Made by a program: the position numbers and the translations under genes | In this document: positions 24,244 to 35,986 of the stretch, in pieces | Numbering within the stretch: position 1 is the first letter of the stretch | Layout: each line of letters starts with the position of its first letter | Assembly: GCA_016716425.1 (NCBI GenBank) | Contig: JADJWJ010000002.1 | Coordinates: 1 to 64,000, forward strand | Reading direction: 5' to 3' | Length of the DNA: 64,000 nt | DNA from: Betaproteobacteria bacterium | GTDB taxonomy: Bacteria; Pseudomonadota; Gammaproteobacteria; Burkholderiales; Casimicrobiaceae | The notes under the pieces: model-generated | Databases searched by the model: none | What the model saw: the letters and a program-made list of their open reading frames with translations, nothing else | What the model was told of the DNA's origin: nothing

Positions 24244-24822
24244 TCATAGCACGGGGGCGGTGCGCCACTGCCCGGGCGCGAGCCCGGCGAGCGTCCAGGG
24301 CCCGACCGCCCAGCGGATCAGGCGCAGCGTGGGCAGGCCGACGGCGGCCGTCATTCGGCGGACCTGCCGGTTGCGGCCTTCGCGCAGCGTCAGTTCGAGC
24401 CATGCCGTGGGGATCGCCCGGCGCACGCGGATCGGCGGTTGTCGGGGCCAGACGGCCGGGTCGGGCAGCACCCGCACGCGCGCGGGCCGCGTCGGCCCGT
24501 CGGCGAGCGCCACGCCGCGGGCGAGCGCCCGCAGCGCTTCGGCGCCGGGCGTGCCCTCCACCTGCACCCAGTAGGTCTTGGGCAGCTTGTGGCGCGGATC
24601 GGCGATCCGCGCCTGCTGCCGGCCGTCGGCCGTCAGCACGACGAGGCCCTCGCTGTCGGCGTCGAGCCGGCCCGCCGGATAGACGCCGGGAACGTCGACG
24701 TGGTCGCGCAGCGTCGCGCGGCCGTCCTGCGCCGTGAATTGGCACAGCACGCCGTAGGGCTTGTTGAGCAGGATCACGGACCCTGCGTTTTCCGTGCCCG
24801 GCCGCGTGGCGGGAATGTTCAA
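24244..24822 (-). CDS. rluE: 23S rRNA pseudouridine synthase, RluE-type
   Basis: A 192-aa pseudouridine synthase of the RsuA/RluB/E/F family without an S4 domain. It starts near ILLNKPYGVLCQF, has the catalytic-Asp motif GRLDADSEGLVVLT and the family close in REGRNRQVRRMTAAVGLPTL. RluE modifies a uridine in 23S rRNA. No ATG is available: TTG 24822 or GTG at the SVILLNK segment are the candidate starts, with an in-frame stop just upstream. Divergent from icd. Confidence 0.87.
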   Translation of the reverse strand: MNIPATRPGTENAGSVILLNKPYGVLCQFTAQDGRATLRDHVDVPGVYPAGRLDADSEGLVVLTADGRQQARIADPRHKLPKTYWVQVEGTPGAEALRALARGVALADGPTRPARVRVLPDPAVWPRQPPIRVRRAIPTAWLELTLREGRNRQVRRMTAAVGLPTLRLIRWAVGPWTLAGLAPGQWRTAPVL

Positions 24823-24927
24823 GTTCGAGGATAATCAAGAGTTTTCCGAATTCCAGCCCGTATCGCCCGCGCGGATTCCGTCGCGCCCAGGCCGGTTTCC
24901 CGACGCACGCCCCCAAGAGGAGCATCC

Positions 24928-26188
24928 ATGCCCAGCTACCAACACGTCAAGGTGCCGGCCGACGGCGCCAAGATCACCGTCAACCCCGATTTCAGCATCA
25001 ACGTGCCCGACAACCCGATCATTCCCCTACATCGAGGGCGACGGCACCGGCTTTGACATCACGCCCGTGATGATCAAGGTCGTCGACGCGGCGGTCGCGA
25101 AGGCCTACGGCGGCAAGCGCAGGATCGCGTGGATGGAGATCTATGCCGGCGAGAAGTCGACCAAGATCTACGGCCCGGACGTGTGGCTGCCCGAGGAGAC
25201 GCTCCACATCCTCAAGGACTACGTCGTGTCGATCAAGGGCCCGCTGACCACGCCGGTGGGCGGCGGGATCCGGTCGCTCAATGTCGCGCTGCGGCAGGAA
25301 CTCGACCTCTATGTCTGCCTGCGTCCGGTGCGCTGGTTCCAGGGCGTGCCGTCCCCGGTCAAGGCGCCGGAGAAGGTCGACATGGTGATCTTCCGGGAGA
25401 ACTCCGAAGATATCTACGCGGGCATCGAGTGGGCCGCCGACTCGCCGCAGGCAAAGAAGGTCATCGATTTCCTCATCAAGGAAATGGGCGTCAAGAAGAT
25501 CCGCTTCCCGGGAACGTCGGGCATCGGCATCAAGCCGGTGTCGAGCGAGGGCACCGACCGCCTCGTGCGCAAGGCCATCCAGTATGCGATCGACAACGAC
25601 AAGCCGTCGGTCACGCTGGTGCACAAGGGCAACATCATGAAGTACACGGAAGGCGCGTTCCGCGACTGGGGCTACGCGCTCGCGCAGCGCGAGTTCGGCG
25701 CGACGCCGCTCGACGGCGGTCCGTGGATGTCGTTCAAGAACCCGAAGACCGGCCGCGACATCGTCGTCAAGGACGTGATCGCCGACGCCTTCCTGCAGCA
25801 GATCCTGCTGCGCCCGGCCGAGTACAGCGTGATCGCCACGCTGAACCTCAACGGCGACTACATCAGCGATGCGCTGGCCGCCGAGGTGGGCGGCATCGGC
25901 ATCGCGCCGGGCGCCAACCTGTCCGACTCCGTCGCGATGTTCGAGGCGACGCACGGGACCGCACCCAAGTACGCGGGCAAGGACTACGTCAACCCGGGCT
26001 CCGAGATCCTGTCCGCCGAGATGATGCTGGTCCACATGGGCTGGAAAGAGGCGGCGGCGCGCATCGTGTCGAGCCTGGAACGCGCGATCGCCGACAAGGT
26101 CGTCACGTACGACTTCGCGCGCCTGATGGCCGGCGCCAAGCAGGTGTCGTGCTCGGGCTTCGGCCAGGCGATGATCGAGCGGATGTAG
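24928..26188 (+). pseudogene. icd: NADP-dependent isocitrate dehydrogenase, one apparent base insertion
   Basis: Converts isocitrate to 2-oxoglutarate in the TCA cycle. ATG 24928 follows AAGAGGAG and reads MPSYQHVKVPADGAK to NPIIP. At the C4 run 25026-25029 the phase shifts, and the rest reads YIEGDGTGFDITPVMIKVVD to the stop. Removing one C restores an ordinary 419-aa protein; the observed length is 3n+1. Key motifs are present, including RSLNVALRQELDLYVCLRPV with the active-site/phosphorylation serine region, and GTAPKYAGKDYVNPGS. An intact core enzyme with a homopolymer error is the simplest reading; true inactivation or +1 slippage at CCC-C are alternatives. AceA, competing for the same substrate, is at 32004. 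Confidence 0.85.
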
Positions 26189-26229
26189 CCGGTCACGGCC
26201 AGCCGACCGTTCGTCGGCTTCCTGCGCAG

Positions 26230-26262
26230 AAGGCCCGCCCGGTGGTGGGCCTTTTGCTTTTC
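26230..26262 (+). terminator. rho-independent terminator of icd
   Basis: AAGGCCCGCC and GGTGGGCCTT form a 10-bp stem with one G-T pair, followed by TTGCTTTTC, 42 bp after the icd stop. Confidence 0.8.
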
Positions 26263-26290
26263 TGATCCCCGATCCCTGAACTCGGATCCC

Positions 26291-26324
26291 CGAAAACAAG
26301 AAGGCCCGCTCACGAGCGGGCCTT
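26291..26324 (-). terminator. rho-independent terminator of the cold-shock gene
   Basis: Perfect 10-bp stem AAGGCCCGCT/AGCGGGCCTT with a 4-base loop. On the minus strand it is followed by CTTGTTTTCG, giving a U-rich tail. It lies 53 bp after the cold-shock stop codon. Confidence 0.8.
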
Positions 26325-26376
26325 TGAGGGCGGCGGCGATGGCATCCCTCGGGATGCCGTCGGCAGCGGGGCAGGT

Positions 26377-26580
26377 TCAGGCGGCCTGGATGTTGGACGC
26401 CTGCTTGCCCTTGGGGCCCTGCGTGACGTCGAACGAGACCTTCTGGCCTTCCTTGAGCGTCTTGAACCCCTGCATGTTGATCGCCGAGAAGTGCGCGAAC
26501 AGGTCTTCGCCACCGCCATCCGGGGTGATGAAGCCAAAGCCCTTTGCATCGTTGAACCACTTGACGGTACCAGTTGCCAT
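26377..26580 (-). CDS. cold-shock protein, CspA family
   Basis: A 67-aa single-stranded nucleic-acid-binding protein with one OB fold. MATGTVKWFNDAKGFGFITP contains RNP1 (KGFGFI), and DLFAHFS is RNP2. The end is GPKGKQASNIQAA. It acts as an RNA chaperone. The length and N-terminus match the family. Upstream lies a 246-bp divergent gap shared with clpS, long enough for the structured 5' leader common in this family; no specific thermosensor could be recognised by eye. Confidence 0.95.
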   Translation of the reverse strand: MATGTVKWFNDAKGFGFITPDGGGEDLFAHFSAINMQGFKTLKEGQKVSFDVTQGPKGKQASNIQAA

Positions 26581-26826
26581 ACTGCGTGTTCCTTTAGGTT
26601 TTGGACGGGTGTCTGGCGGGGGCGCGCGGAGGATTCGTCGGCTGGCCGTCACGTCCGCGGACGGGGCCGGCCGCGCCCCGGACCGCCGGGTGCGCCAAAC
26701 AAGGGCTTTCTACGCGCCTCACCCTCGAGCGTCAAGCGGGGGCCCGGCGCGGGGCCGCGCCCTTGAAAAAACTGTTGCAATCGTCAAACATTGACCCCAC
26801 ATCGATCCGGAGTATCGTGGCGGGAC

Positions 26827-27135
26827 ATGAGCAACCGGGAGCAGCAAGGCACCGTCCTCGAGGCCGAGAAGGCCAAGGTCAAGCCGCCACCACTGTACAA
26901 GGTCATGTTGCTGAACGACGACTACACACCGATGGACTTCGTCGTCGTCGTCCTGCAAACTGTGTTTGCCATGAGCCGCGAGAAGGCCACGCAGGTGATG
27001 CTGCAGGTCCACCGCGAGGGCATGGGCGTCTGCGGCACCTACACGCGCGAGGTGGCAGTGGCGAAGGTCGAACAAGTGATCAACATCGCGCGCAAGCACC
27101 AGCACCCTTTGCAGTGCACGATGGAGGAGACGTAA
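26827..27135 (+). CDS. clpS: ATP-dependent Clp protease adaptor
   Basis: N-recognin adaptor that delivers N-end-rule substrates to ClpAP. Core motif PPPLYKVMLLNDDYTPMDFV (~26-45) with the substrate-pocket NDDYTPM, and later VHREGMGVCGTYTREVAVAK. 102 aa, normal. It stands 60 bp upstream of clpA, the usual partner order. Confidence 0.96.
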   Translation: MSNREQQGTVLEAEKAKVKPPPLYKVMLLNDDYTPMDFVVVVLQTVFAMSREKATQVMLQVHREGMGVCGTYTREVAVAKVEQVINIARKHQHPLQCTMEET

Positions 27136-27195
27136 GCGTTAGAGCCGCAAGGCCGGGCCCCCGCCCGGCGGCGCGTCCCGGATGAAGGAAGGTCG

Positions 27196-29460
<2,265 letters not shown>

Positions 29461-29463
<3 letters not shown>

Positions 29464-29623
29464 GCGCGCGCGGCGATCGCTCGCCCGGTCGATGCAATCG
29501 GAAACGGCGCCTTGCGGCGCCGTTTCCGATTGCATTACCGTTCTGCGAGCGATCGCCGCGCGCGCTCACGCGAAGGCGGTCAGCACGGAAAGCGCCCGGC
29601 CGCCCGAAGCTTTCCGTGCTGAC
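29461..29623. repeat. three perfect hairpins between convergent clpA and fccB
   Basis: Outer stem: 23 bp perfect (29461-29483 with 29546-29568), starting on the clpA stop codon. Inside it: a 20-bp perfect stem with a TTGC tetraloop (29492-29511 with 29516-29535). Then a separate 15-bp perfect stem (29579-29593 with 29609-29623). No T-run follows the first two on the plus strand, so they may stabilise mRNA ends or act as bidirectional terminators. Confidence 0.75.
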
Positions 29624-29632
29624 TCTCTTCGG

Positions 29633-29671
29633 AACGAAAACGCGGGGCGTTTCTTGCCCCGCGCTTTCGTT
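29633..29671 (-). terminator. hairpin terminator at the end of fccB
   Basis: A 16-bp stem with one mismatch (29633-29648 with 29656-29671). The fccB stop codon (29670-29672) overlaps the right arm. The A-rich AACGAAAA at the left end becomes TTTTCGTT in the fccB transcript direction. Confidence 0.6.
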
Positions 29672-30947
29672 ACGCCAGCGTGTCCGCCCAGATGTTCTTG
29701 GCCCACGCGAACGCGAACTCGCCCTCCATCGCGGACATCGCCGGCGAGACGCCGCCGGAACCCGGCACCGTCACCAGCGTCTTCTTCGCCGCGTCGTACT
29801 GGTGCACCGAGCATACGTGCACGACGTCCTTGTCGGTGATGAAGCTGTAGCAGGTGTTGTTGATCGCCGGCGTCGGGTTCGGCGGCTGGCCCGCCAGCGC
29901 GTTGAGGATGGCGGCCGCCGCCACCTTGGCTTGCTGGTTCGCCATGTGCCCGGACTTCGGCATCCCGGGCGCGATCTGGATCGAGTCGCCCAGCACGTGG
30001 ACCTTCGGCACCTTGACCGACTCGAACGACAGGAAGTCCACCTCGCACCAGCGGTTGTTGGCGGTGACGACGCCCGCCTGCCGGGCGATCTCGTTCGCGC
30101 GGTGCGGCGGGATCACGTTGAGGACGTCGGCCTTGACGTTATCCTGCACCTCGAATCGCGCGGTCAGCGTGGCGGCGTCGACGCCGGTCAACACATGGTT
30201 CGGCCGGTACTCGACGATGCCCTTGTACTCCCCGTTCCAGGCCTTCATGAACAGGCCCTTCTTCGACTGCACGTCCTCGTTGCCGTCGAGGATCAGCACC
30301 TTGCTGCGCGGCTTCGCACGCTTGAAGTACCACGCGACCTGGCACGCGCGCTCGTAGGGGCCCGGCGGGCACCGGTACGGCGACTTCGGGATCGAGATCG
30401 CATAGACGCCGCCGTCGCGCATGGCCACCAGCTGCTGCCGCAGCGCGACGGTCTGGGGGCCGGCCTTCCACGCGTGCAGGATCTTCGCCTGCGCGTCGGC
30501 AGTGCCGAGTCCCTGCACCTGGTCGAACATGAACTCGATCCCGGGTGCGAGAACGAGGCGGTCGTACGGCAACTCCCGCTGGTCGCGCAGGCGCACGGTC
30601 TGGCGCACCGGGTCGACGACAGTCGCGGTTTCGAGGATGACGTTCACGCCGCGCTTGACGAGGCCGTCGTAGCCGACCGTGAGGTCCGCGATCTGCTTGC
30701 TGCCGCCCAGCACGAGGTTCGACAGCGGGCAGGACACGAAGACGCGATTGGCCTCGACGAGCGTGACGTCGAGTGCGCCGTTGCTCCACATCCGCAGGTA
30801 CTTCGCGCAGGTGGCGCCGCCGTAGCCGGCGCCGATGACGACGACCTTCGCTCCGGCGCGGCTCGGCGAGCCCGCGCACGCGGCGAGCGCGGCGGTCGAG
30901 ACGCCCGCGCCGATCGCCTTCAGGAATTCCCTTCTTTGCATGGTCAT
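29670..30947 (-). CDS. fccB: flavocytochrome c sulfide dehydrogenase, flavoprotein subunit
   Basis: A 425-aa periplasmic FAD protein of the FccB/SoxF family, which oxidises sulfide and passes electrons to a c-type cytochrome. It has a twin-arginine-type signal (QRREFLKAIGAGVSTAALAA), the FAD site KVVVIGAGYGGATCAKYLR, a redox cysteine in SCPLSNLVLGG and a second cysteine in NNTCYSFI near the C-terminus. ATG 30947 has a GGGGG ribosome-binding site. A small cytochrome c gene starts just upstream on the same strand. No other sox genes are present, so it may work alone in sulfide detoxification. Confidence 0.88.
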   Translation of the reverse strand: MTMQRREFLKAIGAGVSTAALAACAGSPSRAGAKVVVIGAGYGGATCAKYLRMWSNGALDVTLVEANRVFVSCPLSNLVLGGSKQIADLTVGYDGLVKRGVNVILETATVVDPVRQTVRLRDQRELPYDRLVLAPGIEFMFDQVQGLGTADAQAKILHAWKAGPQTVALRQQLVAMRDGGVYAISIPKSPYRCPPGPYERACQVAWYFKRAKPRSKVLILDGNEDVQSKKGLFMKAWNGEYKGIVEYRPNHVLTGVDAATLTARFEVQDNVKADVLNVIPPHRANEIARQAGVVTANNRWCEVDFLSFESVKVPKVHVLGDSIQIAPGMPKSGHMANQQAKVAAAAILNALAGQPPNPTPAINNTCYSFITDKDVVHVCSVHQYDAAKKTLVTVPGSGGVSPAMSAMEGEFAFAWAKNIWADTLA

Positions 30948-30960
30948 GTTCGGGCCCCCT

Positions 30961-31269
30961 TCAAGGCTTCTGCGCCGCGAACCAGCCGGCCATGAGATCG
31001 ATCTGCTCGTCCGTGTAGCCTTTGGCGAGCTGCTGCATGATCGTCGACGGCGTCCGGCCCGTCTTGTAGTCCTGCATCTTGCGCACGAGCGTGGCCTTGG
31101 GCTGGCCCGCGAGCGAGATGGTCCCGCCCTGGCTCACGCCGTTCGTGCCGTGGCAGTTCGCGCACGCGGCCGAGAGGTTGCGCGCGAGGTTCGGATCGGG
31201 GGCTTGAGCCGCGGCGGCGGCGGTGAACAGCGCAAGTAGCGCGGGCGTGACGACTGCAGGCATACGCAC
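30961..31269 (-). CDS. class I cytochrome c, likely electron acceptor of FccB
   Basis: A short periplasmic c-type cytochrome. The signal peptide PAVVTPALLALFTAAAAAQA is followed by one haem-attachment motif CANCHG and a distal methionine candidate in QLAKGYTDEQIDLMAGWF. GTG 31269 stands 8 bp after GGAGG and is preferred over ATG 31263. 102 aa. It precedes fccB by 13 bp and matches the single-haem FccA-like subunit arrangement. Confidence 0.87.
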   Translation of the reverse strand: MRMPAVVTPALLALFTAAAAAQAPDPNLARNLSAACANCHGTNGVSQGGTISLAGQPKATLVRKMQDYKTGRTPSTIMQQLAKGYTDEQIDLMAGWFAAQKP

Positions 31270-32003
31270 GGTGGTTCCCTCCAAAGGTGTTGCGACGAAG
31301 AGGCGGCGGCGCTGACTTCGCGCTCTGCCCGATAGCATAAACCCGATATGCGAACGTTGGCTTGCCGGCGCGTGCTTTCCCGATGCTGGAGCGGCGCGCG
31401 CGTAGCGCTGCGCCCGGCCGTTGTGGCGTCCGCGCAACTGCGCGGGCCAGGATGGTCGGCCTGGAGCGGAAAGATTTTCCGGCTGATGGAAGGGATTGAA
31501 GGGGCGGCGTGTCGGGTCCCGACCGATTTGGCGCACGTCGGATCAAGGAGTTGCAAAGGCAATTTGATCAAAATCCGCGTAACTCTTGTATAAGATATGA
31601 ATGCTGCGCAGCACATTTTCTGTTTTCTAGAGGGTCATCATTTCCGCCATGCGGAATGTATTTTTAACCATATGATTTTTCTATGAAATTTCTTATGTGC
31701 GCCGCGCCATTTGCTCTTGCGGCGGCGGCAGAGCCTTGTTAAGGTGATGCCGTCACGAGTCGCTGTCCACAGCATCACGCGGGCGGCGGCGCAATGGGCG
31801 TAGGACCGCATATCCCACTCCGCCCGCCCGACCGGCCGAGCGATCCTCGCCGGTCCGTGCCGCGAAGCGCCGGCGACCGGGTTCGCCTTCCGCTTCGCAC
31901 GCGGCGCGCGGACACGCCTTGCGGCGTGCCGCGCGGCCGCCGACCAGGATGCCGGCGCAGCGACGCGCCGGCGTGTAGGCCACGAACTCATGGGAGCAGG
32001 GCA
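31270..32003. promoter_or_regulatory. 734-bp gap upstream of aceA with an AT-rich promoter region
   Basis: The stretch 31555-31745 is strikingly AT-rich for this genome. It contains a candidate promoter: TTGATC (31564-31569), a 19-bp spacer and TATAAG (31589-31594). Further on, tracts of A/T (ATTTTTAACCATATGATTTT) could bind a regulator. A 19-codon open frame (31683-31742, MKFLMCAAPFALAAAAEPC) is present but unproven. aceA starts at 32004, so any transcript has a leader of about 400 bases. The divergent cytochrome c gene must have its own promoter here. Confidence 0.4.
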
Positions 32004-33317
<1,314 letters not shown>

Positions 33318-33337
33318 CGCAGACGGTACCCCTCGGA

Positions 33338-33374
33338 CGCCGCGCGGGGCGCAGCCCCGCGCGGCGTTTTCTTT
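33338..33374 (+). terminator. rho-independent terminator of aceA
   Basis: Perfect 13-bp stem CGCCGCGCGGGGC/GCCCCGCGCGGCG with loop GCA, followed by TTTTCTTT; 20 bp after the stop. Confidence 0.9.
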
Positions 33375-33457
33375 CCGCGCCGTCGTCAGGGGCGAGTCCG
33401 GCGGTGGGACAGGACCGCGACCGCCGAACCATGGCGCCATCCGGCGGTCGGAAGCAC

Positions 33458-34021
33458 ATGGAGATCCCGCAGGGTCCAGCGCGCGTGCCGGCCGCCGCCA
33501 CCGACGTGGTCCGGGTCTTTTTTGCCCTCGTCCCCGACCGGGCGGTCACCGCGCAGTTCACGGCGCTCGCGAAGGACGTCGCTCGCCGCGCGCGCGGCCG
33601 GGCGGTCGCCGCGCATCACGTCCACCTGACGCTCGCGTTCCTCGGTGACGTCGCGGCATCCTCGGTCCCGGCGCTCCGGCGCATCGGCGACGCGCTTCCA
33701 CATGCCGGCGCGGTCCTCGAGTTCGACACGCTGGGGTCGTGGCGCGCCTCCGGCGTGGCCTGGATCGCACCGCGCGAGTTGCCGCCGCCGGTGGTCGCGT
33801 TGCACGACGCCCTGCACCGCGCGCTCGGCGCCGCCGGGTACCCGCTCGACACGCGGCCGTTCCGCCCGCACCTCACGCTCGCGCGCAGGTGCTTGCATCC
33901 GGTGTCGCGCGCACCGTGCGCCCCGGTGCGCTGGAACGTCGACCGGCTGTCCCTGATCGGCTCGGAGCTCACGCCCGAAGGCCCGATCTACACCGAGCTG
34001 GCGGTCTGGACGCTGGACTGA
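33458..34021 (+). CDS. thpR: RNA 2',3'-cyclic phosphodiesterase
   Basis: 2H-family phosphoesterase of 187 aa. Both catalytic histidine motifs are visible: HVHLTLAFLGDV (H-x-T/S) and RPFRPHLTLAR. The fold start VVRVFFALVPDRAVTAQF is typical of 2'-5' RNA ligase-like ThpR proteins. ATG 33458 has GGAAG 6 bp upstream; ATG 33431 in the same frame is an alternative. Convergent with the sulfurtransferase. Confidence 0.9.
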   Translation: MEIPQGPARVPAAATDVVRVFFALVPDRAVTAQFTALAKDVARRARGRAVAAHHVHLTLAFLGDVAASSVPALRRIGDALPHAGAVLEFDTLGSWRASGVAWIAPRELPPPVVALHDALHRALGAAGYPLDTRPFRPHLTLARRCLHPVSRAPCAPVRWNVDRLSLIGSELTPEGPIYTELAVWTLD

Positions 34022-34049
34022 CGCGCAGGCACGGCGCGCAGCGTCTTGC

Positions 34050-34898
34050 CTACGTGCCGGTCGCCACCGGACGCGAGGGGTCGGCGCACCACTCGCTCCA
34101 CGATCCCGGGTACAGTCGCGTGCCGCGCATGCCGGCGACTTCCATCGCGAGAATGTTGTGGCACGCGCTGACCCCCGACCCGCACGAGTGAACGACGACG
34201 TCGTGCGGCGCGCCGTCCAGCAGCGCCTCGAACTCCGCCCGCAGCACGCCGGCGCCTTTGAATGTCTGGTCCGGATTGAGATTCTGCGCGTACGGCCGGT
34301 TGCGAGCGCCGGGAATGTGGCCGGCGACCGGGTCGAGCGGTTCCGTCTCGCCGCGAAAGCGCTCGGGCGCGCGCGCATCCACGATGCACAGCGTCTGCCG
34401 GGCGAGGCTCGCCACGACGCCGGTGGCGTTGAGCGTCGGCGTCACGCGACGGGCCGCAAACGGCGCCGGCACCGGGGTGGGCACGTCGCTCGCAACCAGC
34501 CGGCCTTCGGCGGTCCACTTCGCGAAGCCGCCGTCGAGCACGGCGACCGCGTCGAAGCCCAGCCAGCGCAGCATCCACCAGAGCCGCGACGCGAACATGC
34601 CGCTCGCCTGGTCGTACGCGACGACCTGCTTGCCGGCGGCGATGCCGAGGCGGCCGAAGGTCGCCGCGGCCTGCTCCGGCGTGGGCAGCGGGTGGCGTCC
34701 GTTGCGGCCGGTCTTCGGCGCCGACAGGTCGCGGTCGAGGTGGACGAACACCGCGCCGGGGACGTGGCCGGCGCGGTACTGCGCGTCGCCCCAGTCCGGC
34801 TGCGCCAGGTCGAAGCGGACGTCGCAGACAACGAGGTCCGCGGCGCCCAGCCGGTCGGCGAGTTCGGTGGTGGAGATCAGCGTGTCGAACGTCGGCAC
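34050..34898 (-). CDS. sseA: thiosulfate/3-mercaptopyruvate sulfurtransferase
   Basis: Two-domain rhodanese, 282 aa. The N-terminal inactive domain has VVCDVRFDLAQPDWG and YRAGHVPGAVFVHLDRDLS; the C-terminal catalytic domain has the loop CGSGVSACHN with active cysteine (~238). This CGSGV-S/T-A type favours 3-mercaptopyruvate. The only start is GTG 34898; the upstream side is occupied by a palindromic repeat that ends 2 bp before it, leaving no ribosome-binding site. The true start may have been altered by that insertion. Confidence 0.88.
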   Translation of the reverse strand: MPTFDTLISTTELADRLGAADLVVCDVRFDLAQPDWGDAQYRAGHVPGAVFVHLDRDLSAPKTGRNGRHPLPTPEQAAATFGRLGIAAGKQVVAYDQASGMFASRLWWMLRWLGFDAVAVLDGGFAKWTAEGRLVASDVPTPVPAPFAARRVTPTLNATGVVASLARQTLCIVDARAPERFRGETEPLDPVAGHIPGARNRPYAQNLNPDQTFKGAGVLRAEFEALLDGAPHDVVVHSCGSGVSACHNILAMEVAGMRGTRLYPGSWSEWCADPSRPVATGT

Positions 34899-34900
34899 GG

Positions 34901-34984
34901 GGAAAAGGGGTCAGGTTCGATTTCCAGCGGAGATTACACGATCTCCCCTGGCGCGGCGGGAAATCGGGCCTGACCCCATTTTCC
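34901..34984. repeat. 84-bp palindromic element, copy A
   Basis: GGAAAAGGGGTCAGGTTCG-ATTTCC at the left pairs with GGAAATCGGGCCTGACCCCA-TTTTCC at the right. The centre carries GATTACACGATCTCC. In reverse complement it is closely similar to the copy inserted inside the neighbouring EamA gene (35510-35593). It lies between the divergent-facing ends: 2 bp from the sseA start and 3 bp from the EamA stop. Confidence 0.85.
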
Positions 34985-34987
34985 GGT

Positions 34988-35920
34988 TCAGTCGTCGGTG
35001 ATCTGCGGCACTGCGCGCCGGTCGGTGCGCACCTGCCGCTGCGCGGCGATGATGCCGGCCGCGACGATCAGCGCGATGCCGAGCCACGCCGCCAGCGGCA
35101 GCACGTCGTCCCAGATCAGGATGCCGAGGACGCTCGAGAACACGATGCCGCTGTACGACAGCGCCGCCGCGACGAGCGCGCTGCCCTTGCCGTACGCGCG
35201 CGTCATCGCGAGCTGCCCCAGCCCGCCGAAACCGCCCACGCCCAGCAGCAGCACGACGTTGGCCGGCGTGACCGGGTGCCACGGCTGCGGCGCCATCCAG
35301 ACCAGCGCACCCAGGCAGGCGAAGAGGCCGAAGTAGAACACGACGCGGGCCTCCGGCTCGTGCGCGCGGACGAGCGCGCGGACGTTCCAGTACGAGATCG
35401 CCGACGTCGCGCCGGACGCGAGTCCGATGGCGGCGGGCCAGACCTGGTCCGGCGTCAGCGTGGGCTGCAGCAGCAGCACGCAGCCCGCGAAGCCCGCGAG
35501 CACTGTCGGAAAAATGGAGCCAGGTTCGATTTCCCTCCGCGCCAATGGAGATCGTGCGATCTCGCGTTGGAAATCGAACCTGGCCCCATTTTTGCGCGCA
35601 AACCACGCGACGAGGATCGTCAGGAACACCGGCGACGTGTAGTTCAGCGTCATCGCCGTCGCGACGGGCAGCCGGGTCAGCGCGTAATAGAACATGAACA
35701 GCGACACGAACCCGGCCACGCCGCGGTGCACGTGCATGCCGAGGTGGGCGGTGCGGATCGGCAGCGCCAGCCGCGCGAGCATCGCCCAGGCGAAGGCCAT
35801 CTGCACCAGCGCGCGGTAGAACACGAGCTCCGCCGCGGAGAAGTGGGCGGCTGCGTACTTGACGCACACACCCATCAGCGCGAACGACAGGCCGGCGGCG
35901 ACCATCCACAGCGATTGCAT
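34988..35920 (-). CDS. EamA-family (DMT) transporter carrying an in-frame palindromic insert
   Basis: A 310-aa membrane protein of the drug/metabolite transporter superfamily with two EamA repeats (MVAAGLSFALMGVCVKYAAA and ALSYSGIVFSSVLGILIWDD). Residues 110-137 (KNGARFDFQREIARSP... to PGSIF) are encoded by a palindromic element (35510-35593) inserted exactly in frame. They replace the short cytoplasmic loop expected between the fourth and fifth helices (after LTILVAWFAR, before TVLAGFAGCVLLLQP). Without it the protein would be about 282 aa, the normal size. The insert is polar, so transport could survive. Substrate unknown. Confidence 0.85.
   Translation of the reverse strand: MQSLWMVAAGLSFALMGVCVKYAAAHFSAAELVFYRALVQMAFAWAMLARLALPIRTAHLGMHVHRGVAGFVSLFMFYYALTRLPVATAMTLNYTSPVFLTILVAWFARKNGARFDFQREIARSPLARREIEPGSIFPTVLAGFAGCVLLLQPTLTPDQVWPAAIGLASGATSAISYWNVRALVRAHEPEARVVFYFGLFACLGALVWMAPQPWHPVTPANVVLLLGVGGFGGLGQLAMTRAYGKGSALVAAALSYSGIVFSSVLGILIWDDVLPLAAWLGIALIVAAGIIAAQRQVRTDRRAVPQITDD
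35510..35593. repeat. 84-bp palindromic element, copy B, inside the EamA coding sequence
   Basis: AAAAATGGAGCCAGGTTCGA-TTTCC and GGAAATCGAACCTGGCCCCA-TTTTT form the arms. The element is 28 codons long and opens no stop in the frame used. It is homologous to copy A (34901-34984) in the opposite orientation, so the pair flanks the 3' half of the gene as inverted repeats. Confidence 0.85.
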
Positions 35921-35960
35921 GGGAAGTCCGAGGAGCCGGCCCGGCCGGCGCGCGCCGCGA

Positions 35961-35980
35961 CCGCCCGGCGCGCCGGGCGG
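35961..35980 (-). terminator. perfect 20-bp palindrome after the Rieske gene
   Basis: CCGCCCGGCGCGCCGGGCGG, 6 bp after the Rieske stop codon in transcript direction. There is no U-run; termination is inferred from position. Confidence 0.45.
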
Positions 35981-35986
35981 CCCGGA

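Noticed and set aside
31683..31742. A 19-codon leader peptide before aceA
   Set aside because: Too short to support without conservation. No ribosome-binding site was identified; recorded only within the gap description.
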